64,000 nt of DNA, from NCBI RefSeq assembly GCF_000521215.1, contig NZ_KI928919.1, positions 338,939-402,938 on the forward strand, read 5' to 3'. The translations under genes were made by a program, and so were the position numbers. This document shows, in pieces, positions 42,786 to 50,961 of the stretch (positions are counted from its first letter, which is position 1; every line of letters begins with the position of its first letter). The DNA comes from Labrenzia sp. DG1229 (lineage in GTDB: Bacteria > Pseudomonadota > Alphaproteobacteria > Rhizobiales > Stappiaceae). The notes below the pieces were generated by a model. That model was not told the origin of the DNA. It did no database searches and saw only the letters and a program-made list of their open reading frames with translations.

Positions 42786-44822
42786 TTGAGCGCCGCAAAG
42801 TCAAGTCTCCTGTTTCGCGGAGAACGTTTGCTGACCACCAGCGCGGATGTGGGAGACGTACGAGACTACGTATACCAGCCCGCGTTGTCGGGATTGGCGC
42901 GCCAAGTCGATCCGCGGTCGGGAAACTCTCTCTGGTGGAGCAGTGGCCGCATACGCGATCAGGGTGATGCGGGAAGCTGTACCGCACACGCGCTGGCGGG
43001 AATTATCGATCACCTTCGTGTGCGCGATCGCATGCTCGACAAATCCGAGAAAACGAAGCTGGGCAAGGGAGACAGAAAACCCTGGGCTTCAGCAAACATG
43101 CTGTACAACATTGCGCGATTTCACGACAGATTTCCTGGCGAGAATTATGAAGGATCGTCGATCCGGGGGGCTTTGCAAGCATTCTATTTCAACGGGGCGT
43201 GCGCGGACATGGTCGCCAAGGGACTATCGGGGCGGGAATGGCACATGACCAGGGAAATTCTGGAAAGTGCGCGCAAGGTTCAACTGGGTGCCTACTATCG
43301 CGTCCGGCCAAGATTGCCGGATGTACACGCAGCCCTTTGCGAGGCCGGACTGGTCCTGGCTTCCGCCGACATCCACGAGGGATGGTCAACCAAAACCGGT
43401 AGCATCAGTCTTCCCAAGACGAAGTCCGAAAAGTTGGGACGGCATGCCTTTATTCTTGTCGGATATACGGAACGCGGATTTCTCGTGCAGAATTCCTGGG
43501 GTGCCAATTGGGGCGAAGATGGGGTGGCACTCTGGAGTTACGAAGACTGGGCCTCCAGTGTCGTCGACATGTGGGTTCTCAGGCTCGCAGTTCCGATCGC
43601 CAGTCACTCCGCAATCGGCAGCGCTCAGGCAGCTGTTTCAAGCGGAGCACAGATGGGGCAGGGCGCATTCGATCATGCATCCATTGACCCTGTCTCACCG
43701 CCCACGCGCTTCGACGTCCTCGGCCATATCGCCTCGACCTCGCGCGGAAAACTGGATCGCTTCGGTCCATACCATATCGATATGGCAACGTTGAAAGAGA
43801 CGGTCAGGATCCTCGCCGAAAGCTCCAGATACAAGCACATCCTGATTCATTTCATGGGGCTGCAGCGGCACGAGAACGCGACGATGTCGGCGCTCCGTGA
43901 CGCAGTTCCCGTTTTCAAGAAGAACGGGGTTTATCCGTTTTTTGTCACTGTCGAAAACGATTTGTGTGTTGCCGTACACGATATGGTGGAAGCAGAAGTC
44001 GGACACGCGAACAAACTCATCGGGCTGGGCGAGAGCCCTGAAAAAGATCGCCACATTGAGGGGCATTTGTCTGGCGCCGCGCTTCGGATCGTTGAGGAAA
44101 TCCGGCGCAGCTCCATGTCTGTCGTCTATAAAAGCGAGCAGAACACGCTCGGCGAAGGCTTGCAAATCCTCAATGATCTGTTCAGCGCGCTTGAGCCCCG
44201 GTATCGCCAGGGTGAGATTTCATACCATATGTCCGCACACGGGTTCGGATCGTTGTTGCTCGCCGAATTGTTCAGACAGACGGATTACTGGAGCCGGCAG
44301 CCGATCTTTTCCTCTCTCAGCCTGTTTTCACCCATGTTGCCTGAAGATCTTTTCCGCAAAAGTTTCGTCGAGCGACTGTTTCACCCGCGCGATCTGCCAG
44401 TCAGCCGCAAGGCGCGAGGCTCCGACATCGGCATAGAAAAAGTCGATCTGTATATTCAGAGCGAAGATGCGATGCGTGAAGATCGGCCCCTTCCGGGATA
44501 CGGCGGCAACTGGCCGTTGCTTTGGGGGCGCGTGCTTGCGATGGCTGAAAGGCGTGCCAACGGGAGTTATTCGGGTCTTGAAACCGGCGGTACGTACCGG
44601 TGCGAAAACCGTGAACAGGCGCGTTTGCTTGCGCTTGGTACACCCGCAACCAGTTTGTCCGATGAGCCCGGCGTAGAACTCAAGAGGCTGTTCGGACCTC
44701 ACCGGGATTTCGATCTGCGCACTGAATTGCTTGATACACTGTTGGACCGCATTCTGAACGGTGATGCCGCACTGCCTTTCGAAACAGCTTTTCCCGACAG
44801 GGAAAGCCTGTTGAAGACTTGA
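42786..44822 (+). CDS. Papain-like (C1A) cysteine peptidase with long unassigned C-terminal region
   Basis: This is a 678-residue protein starting at TTG 42786, with GGAGGG eight bases upstream. Residues about 25-265 form a C1A fold with all active-site parts: GRIRDQGDAGSCTAHALAG (Gln59, Cys65), GRHAFILVGY (His220) and FLVQNSWGANWGEDG (Asn236). No signal peptide or inhibitor-like propeptide is seen. The remaining 400 residues (about 285-678) are unassigned. ILIHFMGLQR, YPFFVTVENDL and ISYHMSAHGFGSLLLAELF recall an alpha/beta-hydrolase fold, but the expected elbow Ser is Gly. It follows the protease-nuclease gene in one apparent operon. Confidence 0.82.
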   Translation: MSAAKSSLLFRGERLLTTSADVGDVRDYVYQPALSGLARQVDPRSGNSLWWSSGRIRDQGDAGSCTAHALAGIIDHLRVRDRMLDKSEKTKLGKGDRKPWASANMLYNIARFHDRFPGENYEGSSIRGALQAFYFNGACADMVAKGLSGREWHMTREILESARKVQLGAYYRVRPRLPDVHAALCEAGLVLASADIHEGWSTKTGSISLPKTKSEKLGRHAFILVGYTERGFLVQNSWGANWGEDGVALWSYEDWASSVVDMWVLRLAVPIASHSAIGSAQAAVSSGAQMGQGAFDHASIDPVSPPTRFDVLGHIASTSRGKLDRFGPYHIDMATLKETVRILAESSRYKHILIHFMGLQRHENATMSALRDAVPVFKKNGVYPFFVTVENDLCVAVHDMVEAEVGHANKLIGLGESPEKDRHIEGHLSGAALRIVEEIRRSSMSVVYKSEQNTLGEGLQILNDLFSALEPRYRQGEISYHMSAHGFGSLLLAELFRQTDYWSRQPIFSSLSLFSPMLPEDLFRKSFVERLFHPRDLPVSRKARGSDIGIEKVDLYIQSEDAMREDRPLPGYGGNWPLLWGRVLAMAERRANGSYSGLETGGTYRCENREQARLLALGTPATSLSDEPGVELKRLFGPHRDFDLRTELLDTLLDRILNGDAALPFETAFPDRESLLKT

Positions 44823-45058
44823 CGGTCGGTTCCACGACATCGCGATTGCAGATACGAGGGCGGGCATGATCGCGGACAGCATTGGACGATGCCGAATGGA
44901 ACCGGATGCGGTCCTGGAAAGAACCGATGCTGTCAGTTGACGTGCACCCATGTTTACATCGGAAATAATAAATATCGATTTTTTCCAAAACGGTAAGATC
45001 TGCCTTTGCCATTGTGGCGTAATGCTTCTGTAATCAATCGACACTTGGAGTAGATGTC

Positions 45059-45568
45059 ATGAAAAAGAGCCTTTCGGCCCTTGTTGGAGCAGTGTGTATT
45101 TTTGCCAGCCAAGCAAATGCGAATACGATTGTTGAGATCGCCGCGGGGGATGAACGTTTCACCACGCTTGTTACGGCCGTTCAGGCAGCCGGGCTTCAGG
45201 ATGCCCTCCAGGGACCAGGTCCTTTTACTGTGTTTGCTCCGGTAAATGATGCCTTCGCGGCGCTTCCTGAAGGCACCGTGGAAACATTGCTGAAACCGGA
45301 GAACAAGGACCAGCTCACAAATGTGCTTCTCTATCACGTTGATGACCGCAAGTTGACGTCCAGTCAAATCCCGGTTGGATCCAACTATTTCAAGCCGCTT
45401 TTGACGAGCGAACGCACGTGCATTACCCGGTCAGGCAAGGCGGTTGATATTGCCGATGGTACCGGCTCGACCGCAAACGTCATCATCGCGGATATCCTGG
45501 CGGACAACGGCGTGATCCATGTGATCGACAAGGTCCTGATCCCTGGAAACCGTCCGGATTGTCACTGA
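45059..45568 (+). CDS. Secreted fasciclin (FAS1)-domain protein
   Basis: This 169-residue protein has a signal peptide (MKKSLSALVGAVCIFASQANA) and one FAS1 domain: FTTLVTAVQAAGLQDALQGPGPFTVFAPVNDAFAALP (H1 box), LTNVLLYHVDDRKLTSSQ, and DILADNGVIHVIDKVLIP (H2 box). FAS1 domains mediate adhesion. The ATG at 45059 follows CTTGGAG. Two cysteines (in RTCIT and PDCH) may form a disulphide. It appears monocistronic. Confidence 0.92.
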   Translation: MKKSLSALVGAVCIFASQANANTIVEIAAGDERFTTLVTAVQAAGLQDALQGPGPFTVFAPVNDAFAALPEGTVETLLKPENKDQLTNVLLYHVDDRKLTSSQIPVGSNYFKPLLTSERTCITRSGKAVDIADGTGSTANVIIADILADNGVIHVIDKVLIPGNRPDCH

Positions 45569-45759
45569 CATAGTTGCTGAACCGGCGGGCGACCTGGTTT
45601 GCCGGCCGGTTTCATCACAGGTTTCATTCCAACTCGTCGGTCATTTCGGCGGGTTTTCATTTTTCCGGTTTTTGCGCAATCGAACGGGCTGTCGCAAATC
45701 AGCACTTGGCAGCTTGCATGAATCGACCGACAAATCTTGAGTAAACCGGGAGCAAATAC

Positions 45760-46752
45760 ATGCGAGCCATAACATATGACCGTTTCGGCGATGCCGCTGA
45801 GGTATTGCAGCTGGATGCGCTTCCGGTTCCCGAGGCTGCTGATGGTGAAGTGCTCGTCCGCTTGCATGCGTCGGGGGTCAACCCGTCCGATGTTCGGGTT
45901 CGCGCGGGCGGCCGCCCGGGTGTAACCAAACCGCCTTTCCCGAAGATCACGCCCCATAGCGATGGTTCGGGCGTGATCGAGGCCGTTGGTGTCGGCGTTC
46001 CCGAAAGCCGGATCGGGGAACGGGTCTGGATCTGGAATGGTCAATGGCAGCGGGCTTTTGGTACGGCGGCCGACTACATCGCGCTTCCGGCAGATCAGGC
46101 CGTGACCCTGCCAAACCATGTTTCCTTTGAAGAAGGTGCCGTTCTCGGTATTCCAGGGATAACAGCCTGCCACGCGGTTCTCGGAGGCGGGTCGGTCGCC
46201 GGTCGGAAGGTACTTGTGAGTGGCGGAGCAGGGACAGTCGGGCGACTTGCCATTCAGGTTGCCGTTGCTTCGGGAGCGCAGGTACTTTCAACGGCGCGAG
46301 GCGAAAAGGGAATACAGGCGGCAAGAGATGCCGGTGCAGACGCGGTTTTCGACTATTCCGCCGAGAACCTGTCTGACCAGATCCTGGAAGTCACCGAAGG
46401 TCGCCCGATTGACCGTATCGTCGAAGTTGAATTCGGCAAAAACATCGAGATGAACACGAAGATCATTGCCGAGAGAGGAACCATTGCCGCAATCGGTTCG
46501 GCGAAAGACATGACACCTGTGCTGCCATTCTATCCGCTGATGTTCAAGGCTGTGACGATCGATCTGATCCTTGTCTATATTTTGTCGGGAGCAGAGCGCG
46601 CGGCTGCTATCGGAAACCTTACGGATCTACTGGACCGCAAGGTGCTCGATTTCCAGATATCGCAAGTTCTTCCGCTTGAAGACTGCGCAAGGGCGCATGA
46701 GATCATTGCATCAGGGAACAGGTCGGGTTCCGTCATTCTCAAAACCTCATGA
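45760..46752 (+). CDS. Quinone oxidoreductase (zeta-crystallin/QOR-type MDR)
   Basis: This 330-residue medium-chain reductase begins MRAITYDRFGDAAEVLQLD and has LHASGVNPSDVRVRAGGRPG. The NADPH-binding VLVSGGAGTVGRLAIQVAVASGAQVLSTARG replaces the zinc-dehydrogenase site; no catalytic Zn Cys/His set is seen, so it belongs to the zinc-independent quinone oxidoreductase branch. VLPLEDCARAHEIIASGNRSGSVIL is the typical C terminus. Its acceptor is unknown. Confidence 0.9.
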   Translation: MRAITYDRFGDAAEVLQLDALPVPEAADGEVLVRLHASGVNPSDVRVRAGGRPGVTKPPFPKITPHSDGSGVIEAVGVGVPESRIGERVWIWNGQWQRAFGTAADYIALPADQAVTLPNHVSFEEGAVLGIPGITACHAVLGGGSVAGRKVLVSGGAGTVGRLAIQVAVASGAQVLSTARGEKGIQAARDAGADAVFDYSAENLSDQILEVTEGRPIDRIVEVEFGKNIEMNTKIIAERGTIAAIGSAKDMTPVLPFYPLMFKAVTIDLILVYILSGAERAAAIGNLTDLLDRKVLDFQISQVLPLEDCARAHEIIASGNRSGSVILKTS

Positions 46753-46888
46753 CTACAGGTTCCGTCAGTGACCTTTTGGCGGAATTGTTTCGTTGTTCTG
46801 TTCGCGGCATGCTGCACAATGAAGAAACTCCCCGAACCGGAATGGCTCAAGTTCAATTGAACCGACCGCGACGCAAAGGATTGGACCG

Positions 46889-48073
46889 ATGAAAGAGATT
46901 GTGATTGCAAGCGCTGCGCGTACCGCTGTCGGTAGTTTCGGCGGAGCATTGAAGGATACGCCGCCCTGTGAACTTGCCACCACAGTTGCCAAGGCGGCCA
47001 TCGAACGGGCCGGCATTCAGGCGGAGCAGGTCGATCAAGCCTTTTTCGGCAATGTGATCCATACCGAACCGCGTGACATGTATCTTTCCAGAGTAGCCTC
47101 GCGTCAGGCCGGAGTGCCTGATCATGCACCTGCCCTTACCATGAATCGACTGTGCGGCAGCGGCTTGCAAGCTGTCGTTTCGGCTGTCCAGGCCATTTCG
47201 ATGGAAGATGGTGAAGTGGCTTTGGTGGGAGGCGCTGAAAACATGAGCAGGGCAGGCTACCAGCTGCCGGGTGGCCGTTGGGGACAGCGTATGGGCGACG
47301 CACAGGTTGTCGACATGATGACCGGCGCGCTGCACGATCCGTTCGGGATCGGGCACATGGGGGTTACAGCGGAGAATGTGGCCGACAGATACGAGATATC
47401 CCGGCAACGGCAGGACGAATTCGCCGTTGAAAGCCATCGTCGTGCCAGCGAAGCCATTCGCGAGGGGCGCTTCAAGGATCAGATCGTGCCGCTGAGCGTC
47501 GGACGGCGGGGCAAGGAAAAGGTCTTTGATACCGATGAACATGTTCGCCATGAGGCCACGGTTGCGGATATGTCCGGATTGCGGGCGGTTTTCAAGAAAG
47601 ACGGCAAGGTTACAGCCGGGAATGCCTCGGGTCTCAATGACGGTGCCGCGGGCATCATTTTGCTGAGCGCAGAAAAGGCGGAAGAGCTTGGTGTCAGGCC
47701 GCTTGCACGGGTTCGGTCCTACGGTGTGGCAGGTGTCGATCCGGCCGTGATGGGGATTGGTCCGGTTCCGGCAATGCAGATCGCCATGAAACGCGCGGGG
47801 ATTGGTGCCGACGACCTGGATGTCGTGGAGAGCAACGAAGCCTTTGCGGCGCAGGCTTGTGCGGTCAATGACCTGCTTGGGCTGTCAGATGCGAAAGTGA
47901 ACCCGAACGGTGGTGCCGTTGCGCTTGGCCATCCAATCGGTGCGACGGGAGCAATCCTGATGACGAAGCTTGTTCATGAACTTGTCAGAACCGAAAAACG
48001 ACTGGGTGCGGCAACCATGTGTATCGGCGGCGGGCAGGGCATAGCCGTCGTCGTCGAGAATATCGCCGGCTGA
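46889..48073 (+). CDS. bktB: Thiolase, BktB-like acetyl-CoA C-acetyltransferase
   Basis: This is a 394-residue biosynthetic-type thiolase. NRLCGSGLQAVVSAVQAI carries the acyl-accepting Cys near 90, GGAVALGHPIGATGA the His near 348, and TMCIGGGQG the second Cys near 378. The segment GNVIHTEPRDMYLSRVA is close to BktB, the beta-ketothiolase that makes 3-ketovaleryl-CoA and acetoacetyl-CoA for PHA. This agrees with the phasin in the window, though the genes are 22 kb apart. It is preceded by a 136-bp spacer with no obvious site. Confidence 0.88.
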   Translation: MKEIVIASAARTAVGSFGGALKDTPPCELATTVAKAAIERAGIQAEQVDQAFFGNVIHTEPRDMYLSRVASRQAGVPDHAPALTMNRLCGSGLQAVVSAVQAISMEDGEVALVGGAENMSRAGYQLPGGRWGQRMGDAQVVDMMTGALHDPFGIGHMGVTAENVADRYEISRQRQDEFAVESHRRASEAIREGRFKDQIVPLSVGRRGKEKVFDTDEHVRHEATVADMSGLRAVFKKDGKVTAGNASGLNDGAAGIILLSAEKAEELGVRPLARVRSYGVAGVDPAVMGIGPVPAMQIAMKRAGIGADDLDVVESNEAFAAQACAVNDLLGLSDAKVNPNGGAVALGHPIGATGAILMTKLVHELVRTEKRLGAATMCIGGGQGIAVVVENIAG

Positions 48074-48147
48074 GTTGTCTCCGGCGGTTGTCATTGCCTT
48101 GTCGTCGCTTCGGCCTAGATGCAAATTGCAAACAGGAGACGTGCGCG

Positions 48148-48690
48148 ATGAGGTTCGGACTTGCAGCCTTTCTTTTCGCCTTGACGACGGTTTCAGTTCT
48201 TGCAGTGGATCCCGAAGATGACGGATCAACGCCGCCGGAACCGACACCGACATCGACGAAGTGTCCTGATGGCGAAGCCTGGGATGATTCCACTGGTCGC
48301 TGCATTGATCTCGACGCCCGGATATTCACCGACAGGGATCGTTATCTTGCAGCACGAGAACTGGCCTACGCAGGCAGGCTGACCGGAGCAGGTCGCGCTT
48401 TGGATACGATTTCGGATCAGTCGAGCTCCCGTGTTCTGACTTATCGTGGTTTCATTGCGCGCAGATCCGGAGACTGGTTCCAAGCAAAGGCTTATTACGC
48501 GTTGGCGCTTTCGGCCGATCCGGACAATGTGCTGGCGCGTGCCTATCTTGGAATGGGGCTTGCCGAAATGGGTGAGCTTGACGCAGCGGGCAAACAACTC
48601 AGGCAGATCCGTCTCCGCGGCGGTCGCGAGACCTGGCCCGAACGCGCGCTGATCATGTCTATCCGTTCGCGTGGCGTTACATCATATTGA
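48148..48690 (+). CDS. Secreted TPR-containing protein
   Basis: This 180-residue protein has a signal peptide (MRFGLAAFLFALTTVSVLA), a Pro/Thr-rich linker and two cysteines (KCPDGEAWDDSTGRC), then about two TPR-like repeats (RGFIARRSGDWFQAKAYYALALSADPDNVLARAYLGMGLAEMGELDAAGKQLRQI). The KCPDG...GRC pattern recurs in small periplasmic proteins of Rhizobiales. Function is unknown. The ATG at 48148 follows AGGAGA. Confidence 0.78.
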   Translation: MRFGLAAFLFALTTVSVLAVDPEDDGSTPPEPTPTSTKCPDGEAWDDSTGRCIDLDARIFTDRDRYLAARELAYAGRLTGAGRALDTISDQSSSRVLTYRGFIARRSGDWFQAKAYYALALSADPDNVLARAYLGMGLAEMGELDAAGKQLRQIRLRGGRETWPERALIMSIRSRGVTSY

Positions 48691-48832
48691 AGTTGACGAA
48701 ACGTATTGTTCGACAATGTGGTCGTGCCACGGGAAAGGTGACAGAGGCGGGAAGAAAACAAATTTGAGTTCGAGTGAATAAAATCGAATTCCAGGTGTCT
48801 ACAGGGCATCGAGTTTAAAGCGGGAGAATGAA

Positions 48833-49276
48833 ATGAAATTTGTTATTGCACCAATTGTCGCTGCGATGGGCATGATCGGGGCGCAGGCATACGCGGGCGA
48901 AACGCCTTCCAACCCGGAAGCCAAAGTCTATTTTGTAAATCTTGAAGACGGAGACTCAGTCAGCGGTCCGGTGAAAGTGGTTTTCGGCCTGAACGGTATG
49001 GGAGTTGCCCCGGCTGGAACCGAAAAAGACAATACCGGCCATCACCATCTACTTCTGAACCGCCCTCCGATCGGTCAGGGAGAAGACGGCGCGGATGAGT
49101 TCATCTACAATCTTCCGGCAGATGAGAACCACATCCACTATGGCGGTGGCCAGACCGAAACAATGCTCGAACTGGCTCCCGGTACCCATACACTGCAGCT
49201 GGTACTCGGGGACCTCAATCACGTTCCACATGATCCGCCCATCTACTCTGACGTGATAACAATCACGGTAGAGTAA
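48833..49276 (+). CDS. DUF4399-family secreted protein
   Basis: This 147-residue protein has a signal peptide (APIVAAMGMIGAQAYA) and a DUF4399 domain: VYFVNLEDGDSVSGPVKVVFGLNGMGVAPAG, TGHHHLLLNRPP (His cluster) and PGTHTLQLVLGDLNHVPHDPPIYSDVITITV. The His-rich loops suggest metal binding, but this is not shown. It lies 51 bp before the sigma factor gene, with a stem-loop between them. Confidence 0.87.
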   Translation: MKFVIAPIVAAMGMIGAQAYAGETPSNPEAKVYFVNLEDGDSVSGPVKVVFGLNGMGVAPAGTEKDNTGHHHLLLNRPPIGQGEDGADEFIYNLPADENHIHYGGGQTETMLELAPGTHTLQLVLGDLNHVPHDPPIYSDVITITVE

Positions 49277-49289
49277 TCCCATGCAATTT

Positions 49290-49311
49290 CCGGCGGCGTT
49301 TCTGCCGCCGG
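49290..49311 (+). other. Stem-loop between DUF4399 and sigma factor genes
   Basis: CCGGCGGC and GCCGCCGG form an 8-bp stem with a GTTTCT loop, seven bases before the GGAGGA ribosome site of the sigma gene. There is no T-run, so it is not a clear terminator. It may moderate read-through or sigma translation. Confidence 0.4.
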
Positions 49312-49327
49312 CGTGCTGGAGGATCAC

Positions 49328-49846
49328 ATGAAATCTCGCTCCGTCAGGGACTTGCTGCCGCGTTCTTTGCCCTCGATATGGCGATTTGCGCTCAGCCTGA
49401 CGGGTGATGTGGAGATGACCAACGATCTGGTACAATCGACCTGCCTGCGCGCAGTCGAGAAAGCTGGTCAATTTCGCTCGTCAGGAAGTTTCGAGGGCTG
49501 GTGCCTGCAGATTTGCCGCTCGATCTGGCTGAATGAATTGCGTAGCCGGGCAAGTCGGCAGGACAAGGCATTCGCAACCCTTGATGTCGATCAGATCCCG
49601 GATCTGGCCCCCGGGATAGAACACAACCTTTATGCCAAGGAAATCATTTCCAGGGTCATGACGTTGCCTGATGCGCAACGAAGCGTGGTCGAGCTGGTTT
49701 TCGTCCAACAATTCACATATTCGGAGGCCGCAGTCATTCTCGACATCCCAATCGGCACCGTTATGAGCCGGCTGCACGCATCGCGAAGAGCGCTCAAGGA
49801 ATTTGCCGGGGTGACGAACCGTGAAAAGAGAAAGGAGCAGAAGTGA
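49328..49846 (+). CDS. ECF-type RNA polymerase sigma factor
   Basis: This is a 172-residue sigma-70 family protein with region 2 (LPSIWRFALSLTGDVEMTNDLVQSTCLRAVEKAGQFRSSGSFEGWCLQICRSIWLNELRS) and region 4 (LPDAQRSVVELVFVQQFTYSEAAVILDIPIGTVMSRLHASRRAL), lacking region 3. GGAGGA lies just ahead of ATG 49328. Its stop overlaps the GTG of the anti-sigma gene (GTGA). It probably governs its own operon and perhaps envelope genes. Confidence 0.92.
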   Translation: MKSRSVRDLLPRSLPSIWRFALSLTGDVEMTNDLVQSTCLRAVEKAGQFRSSGSFEGWCLQICRSIWLNELRSRASRQDKAFATLDVDQIPDLAPGIEHNLYAKEIISRVMTLPDAQRSVVELVFVQQFTYSEAAVILDIPIGTVMSRLHASRRALKEFAGVTNREKRKEQK

Positions 49847-50586
49847 CTTATTCGGATCAGGAACTTCTGGCTTTTCTGAACGGCGACCTCGATGGCAAAC
49901 GCGCTGCCGAAATCGAACAGACGATGCGTGTGGACCGGGACCTGGAAAGCCGGGTCATGGCGCTGGACCCGGTTGCCTCACCGGTACGCGAGGCGATGAT
50001 CGCTCTGCCAGGCAGGCATATTCTAAAGGACCTTGAAAAATCAGCATTCGTTTCAGATGTATCAGCCGGCAAAAGCCGGCAATGGCTGAAACTGGCGGCT
50101 GTCCTGGTACTTGGAGCTGTTATGGGTGGCAGCGCCATGTGGATCGGGAGGCCCGCTACCGAAGATTGGCGAGGGCGCGTCGCGCAATATCAGTCACTTT
50201 ATGTCGCCGATACGGTCCGGCTGACGACCGCCACGTCCGACGTTTTGAAACGGCAAATCGATGCAGCCAGTGAACGCCTGGGGCGCCCGCTGGAAATATC
50301 GTCGCTGGAGGCCCCGGAAGCACTCAGATTGGCGAGAGTTCAGGTTCTCGGTCTCGATGATGCTCCGTTGATACAAATTGTCTACCAGGATGGGAACGGC
50401 ACTCCATTTGCGCTTTGTGTCACCACTGCAAAGCAACCAGCTGAAGGCGACAAAACCAGTTCCGAAATGCTTCACGGACTGGCGACGACCGCATGGCAGG
50501 ACGGGTCTTACCGGTTTATTTTTGTCGGCGGCAATGATCTTTCAATGACCGGGCAAGTCGCCGCGCAACTCAAGGCGCTCTTGTAA
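49843..50586 (+). CDS. Transmembrane anti-sigma factor
   Basis: This 247-residue protein has an N-terminal helical anti-sigma part (YSDQELLAFLNGDLDGKRAAEIEQTMRVDRDLESRVMAL), one transmembrane helix (LAAVLVLGAVMGGSAMWI) and a C-terminal extracytoplasmic domain. This is the usual arrangement for a membrane-bound sensor that releases the ECF sigma on stress. The HxxxCxxC zinc motif is absent. The start is GTG 49843, overlapping the sigma stop. Confidence 0.85.
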   Translation: MTYSDQELLAFLNGDLDGKRAAEIEQTMRVDRDLESRVMALDPVASPVREAMIALPGRHILKDLEKSAFVSDVSAGKSRQWLKLAAVLVLGAVMGGSAMWIGRPATEDWRGRVAQYQSLYVADTVRLTTATSDVLKRQIDAASERLGRPLEISSLEAPEALRLARVQVLGLDDAPLIQIVYQDGNGTPFALCVTTAKQPAEGDKTSSEMLHGLATTAWQDGSYRFIFVGGNDLSMTGQVAAQLKALL

Positions 50587-50628
50587 AGCCGAGGCGTCGT
50601 GACGTTCCTGGTTGATTCTGGCACGCTG

Positions 50629-50860
50629 TGGCTCAAGGTCCGAGATGAACAATACGATGCGGCCGTCACGATGTATCATGATCAGGGGCAAGTCGCGATC
50701 AAGCTGCTCGGTTTTGATCGGGGCGTTTCAGTACCGGCCGGATTGCCTCTTCGGGTCACGACGCCGGCACACGGAACTGCATTTGATATCGCCGGGAAAA
50801 CCATCGCAATTGTTCTTCCCACCAGGAATGCGTTCACCATGTGTCCGAACATCGCAAGCA
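50629..50860 (+). pseudogene. Remnant of a pdxA-like gene (4-hydroxythreonine-4-phosphate dehydrogenase)
   Basis: One frame reads YDAAVTMYHDQGQVAIKLLGFDRGVSVPAGLPLRVTTPAHGTAFDIAGKTIA, an excellent match in pattern to the C-terminal substrate/metal region of PdxA (MYHDQGQ, TTPAHGTAYDIAGK). The roughly 200 N-terminal residues are missing. After NAFTMC the frame continues into Cys/Trp-rich sequence that no longer resembles PdxA. It is wedged between the anti-sigma gene and the DUF1028 gene, so it is a decayed fragment. The related PdxA2 family often lies in catabolic operons like the one next to it. Confidence 0.78.
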
Positions 50861-50961
50861 ACAGATGGTGTTGCAACGAGTGTTTCGGTTACCGTAGTGC
50901 AGGCAATGCCGAAGCGCAGGTCTGCGTCGTCCAATGCCATGACGCACCGCCGGATTGGATA

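Noticed and set aside
45562-46173. 203-residue minus-strand frame
   Set aside because: Antisense to the quinone oxidoreductase gene.
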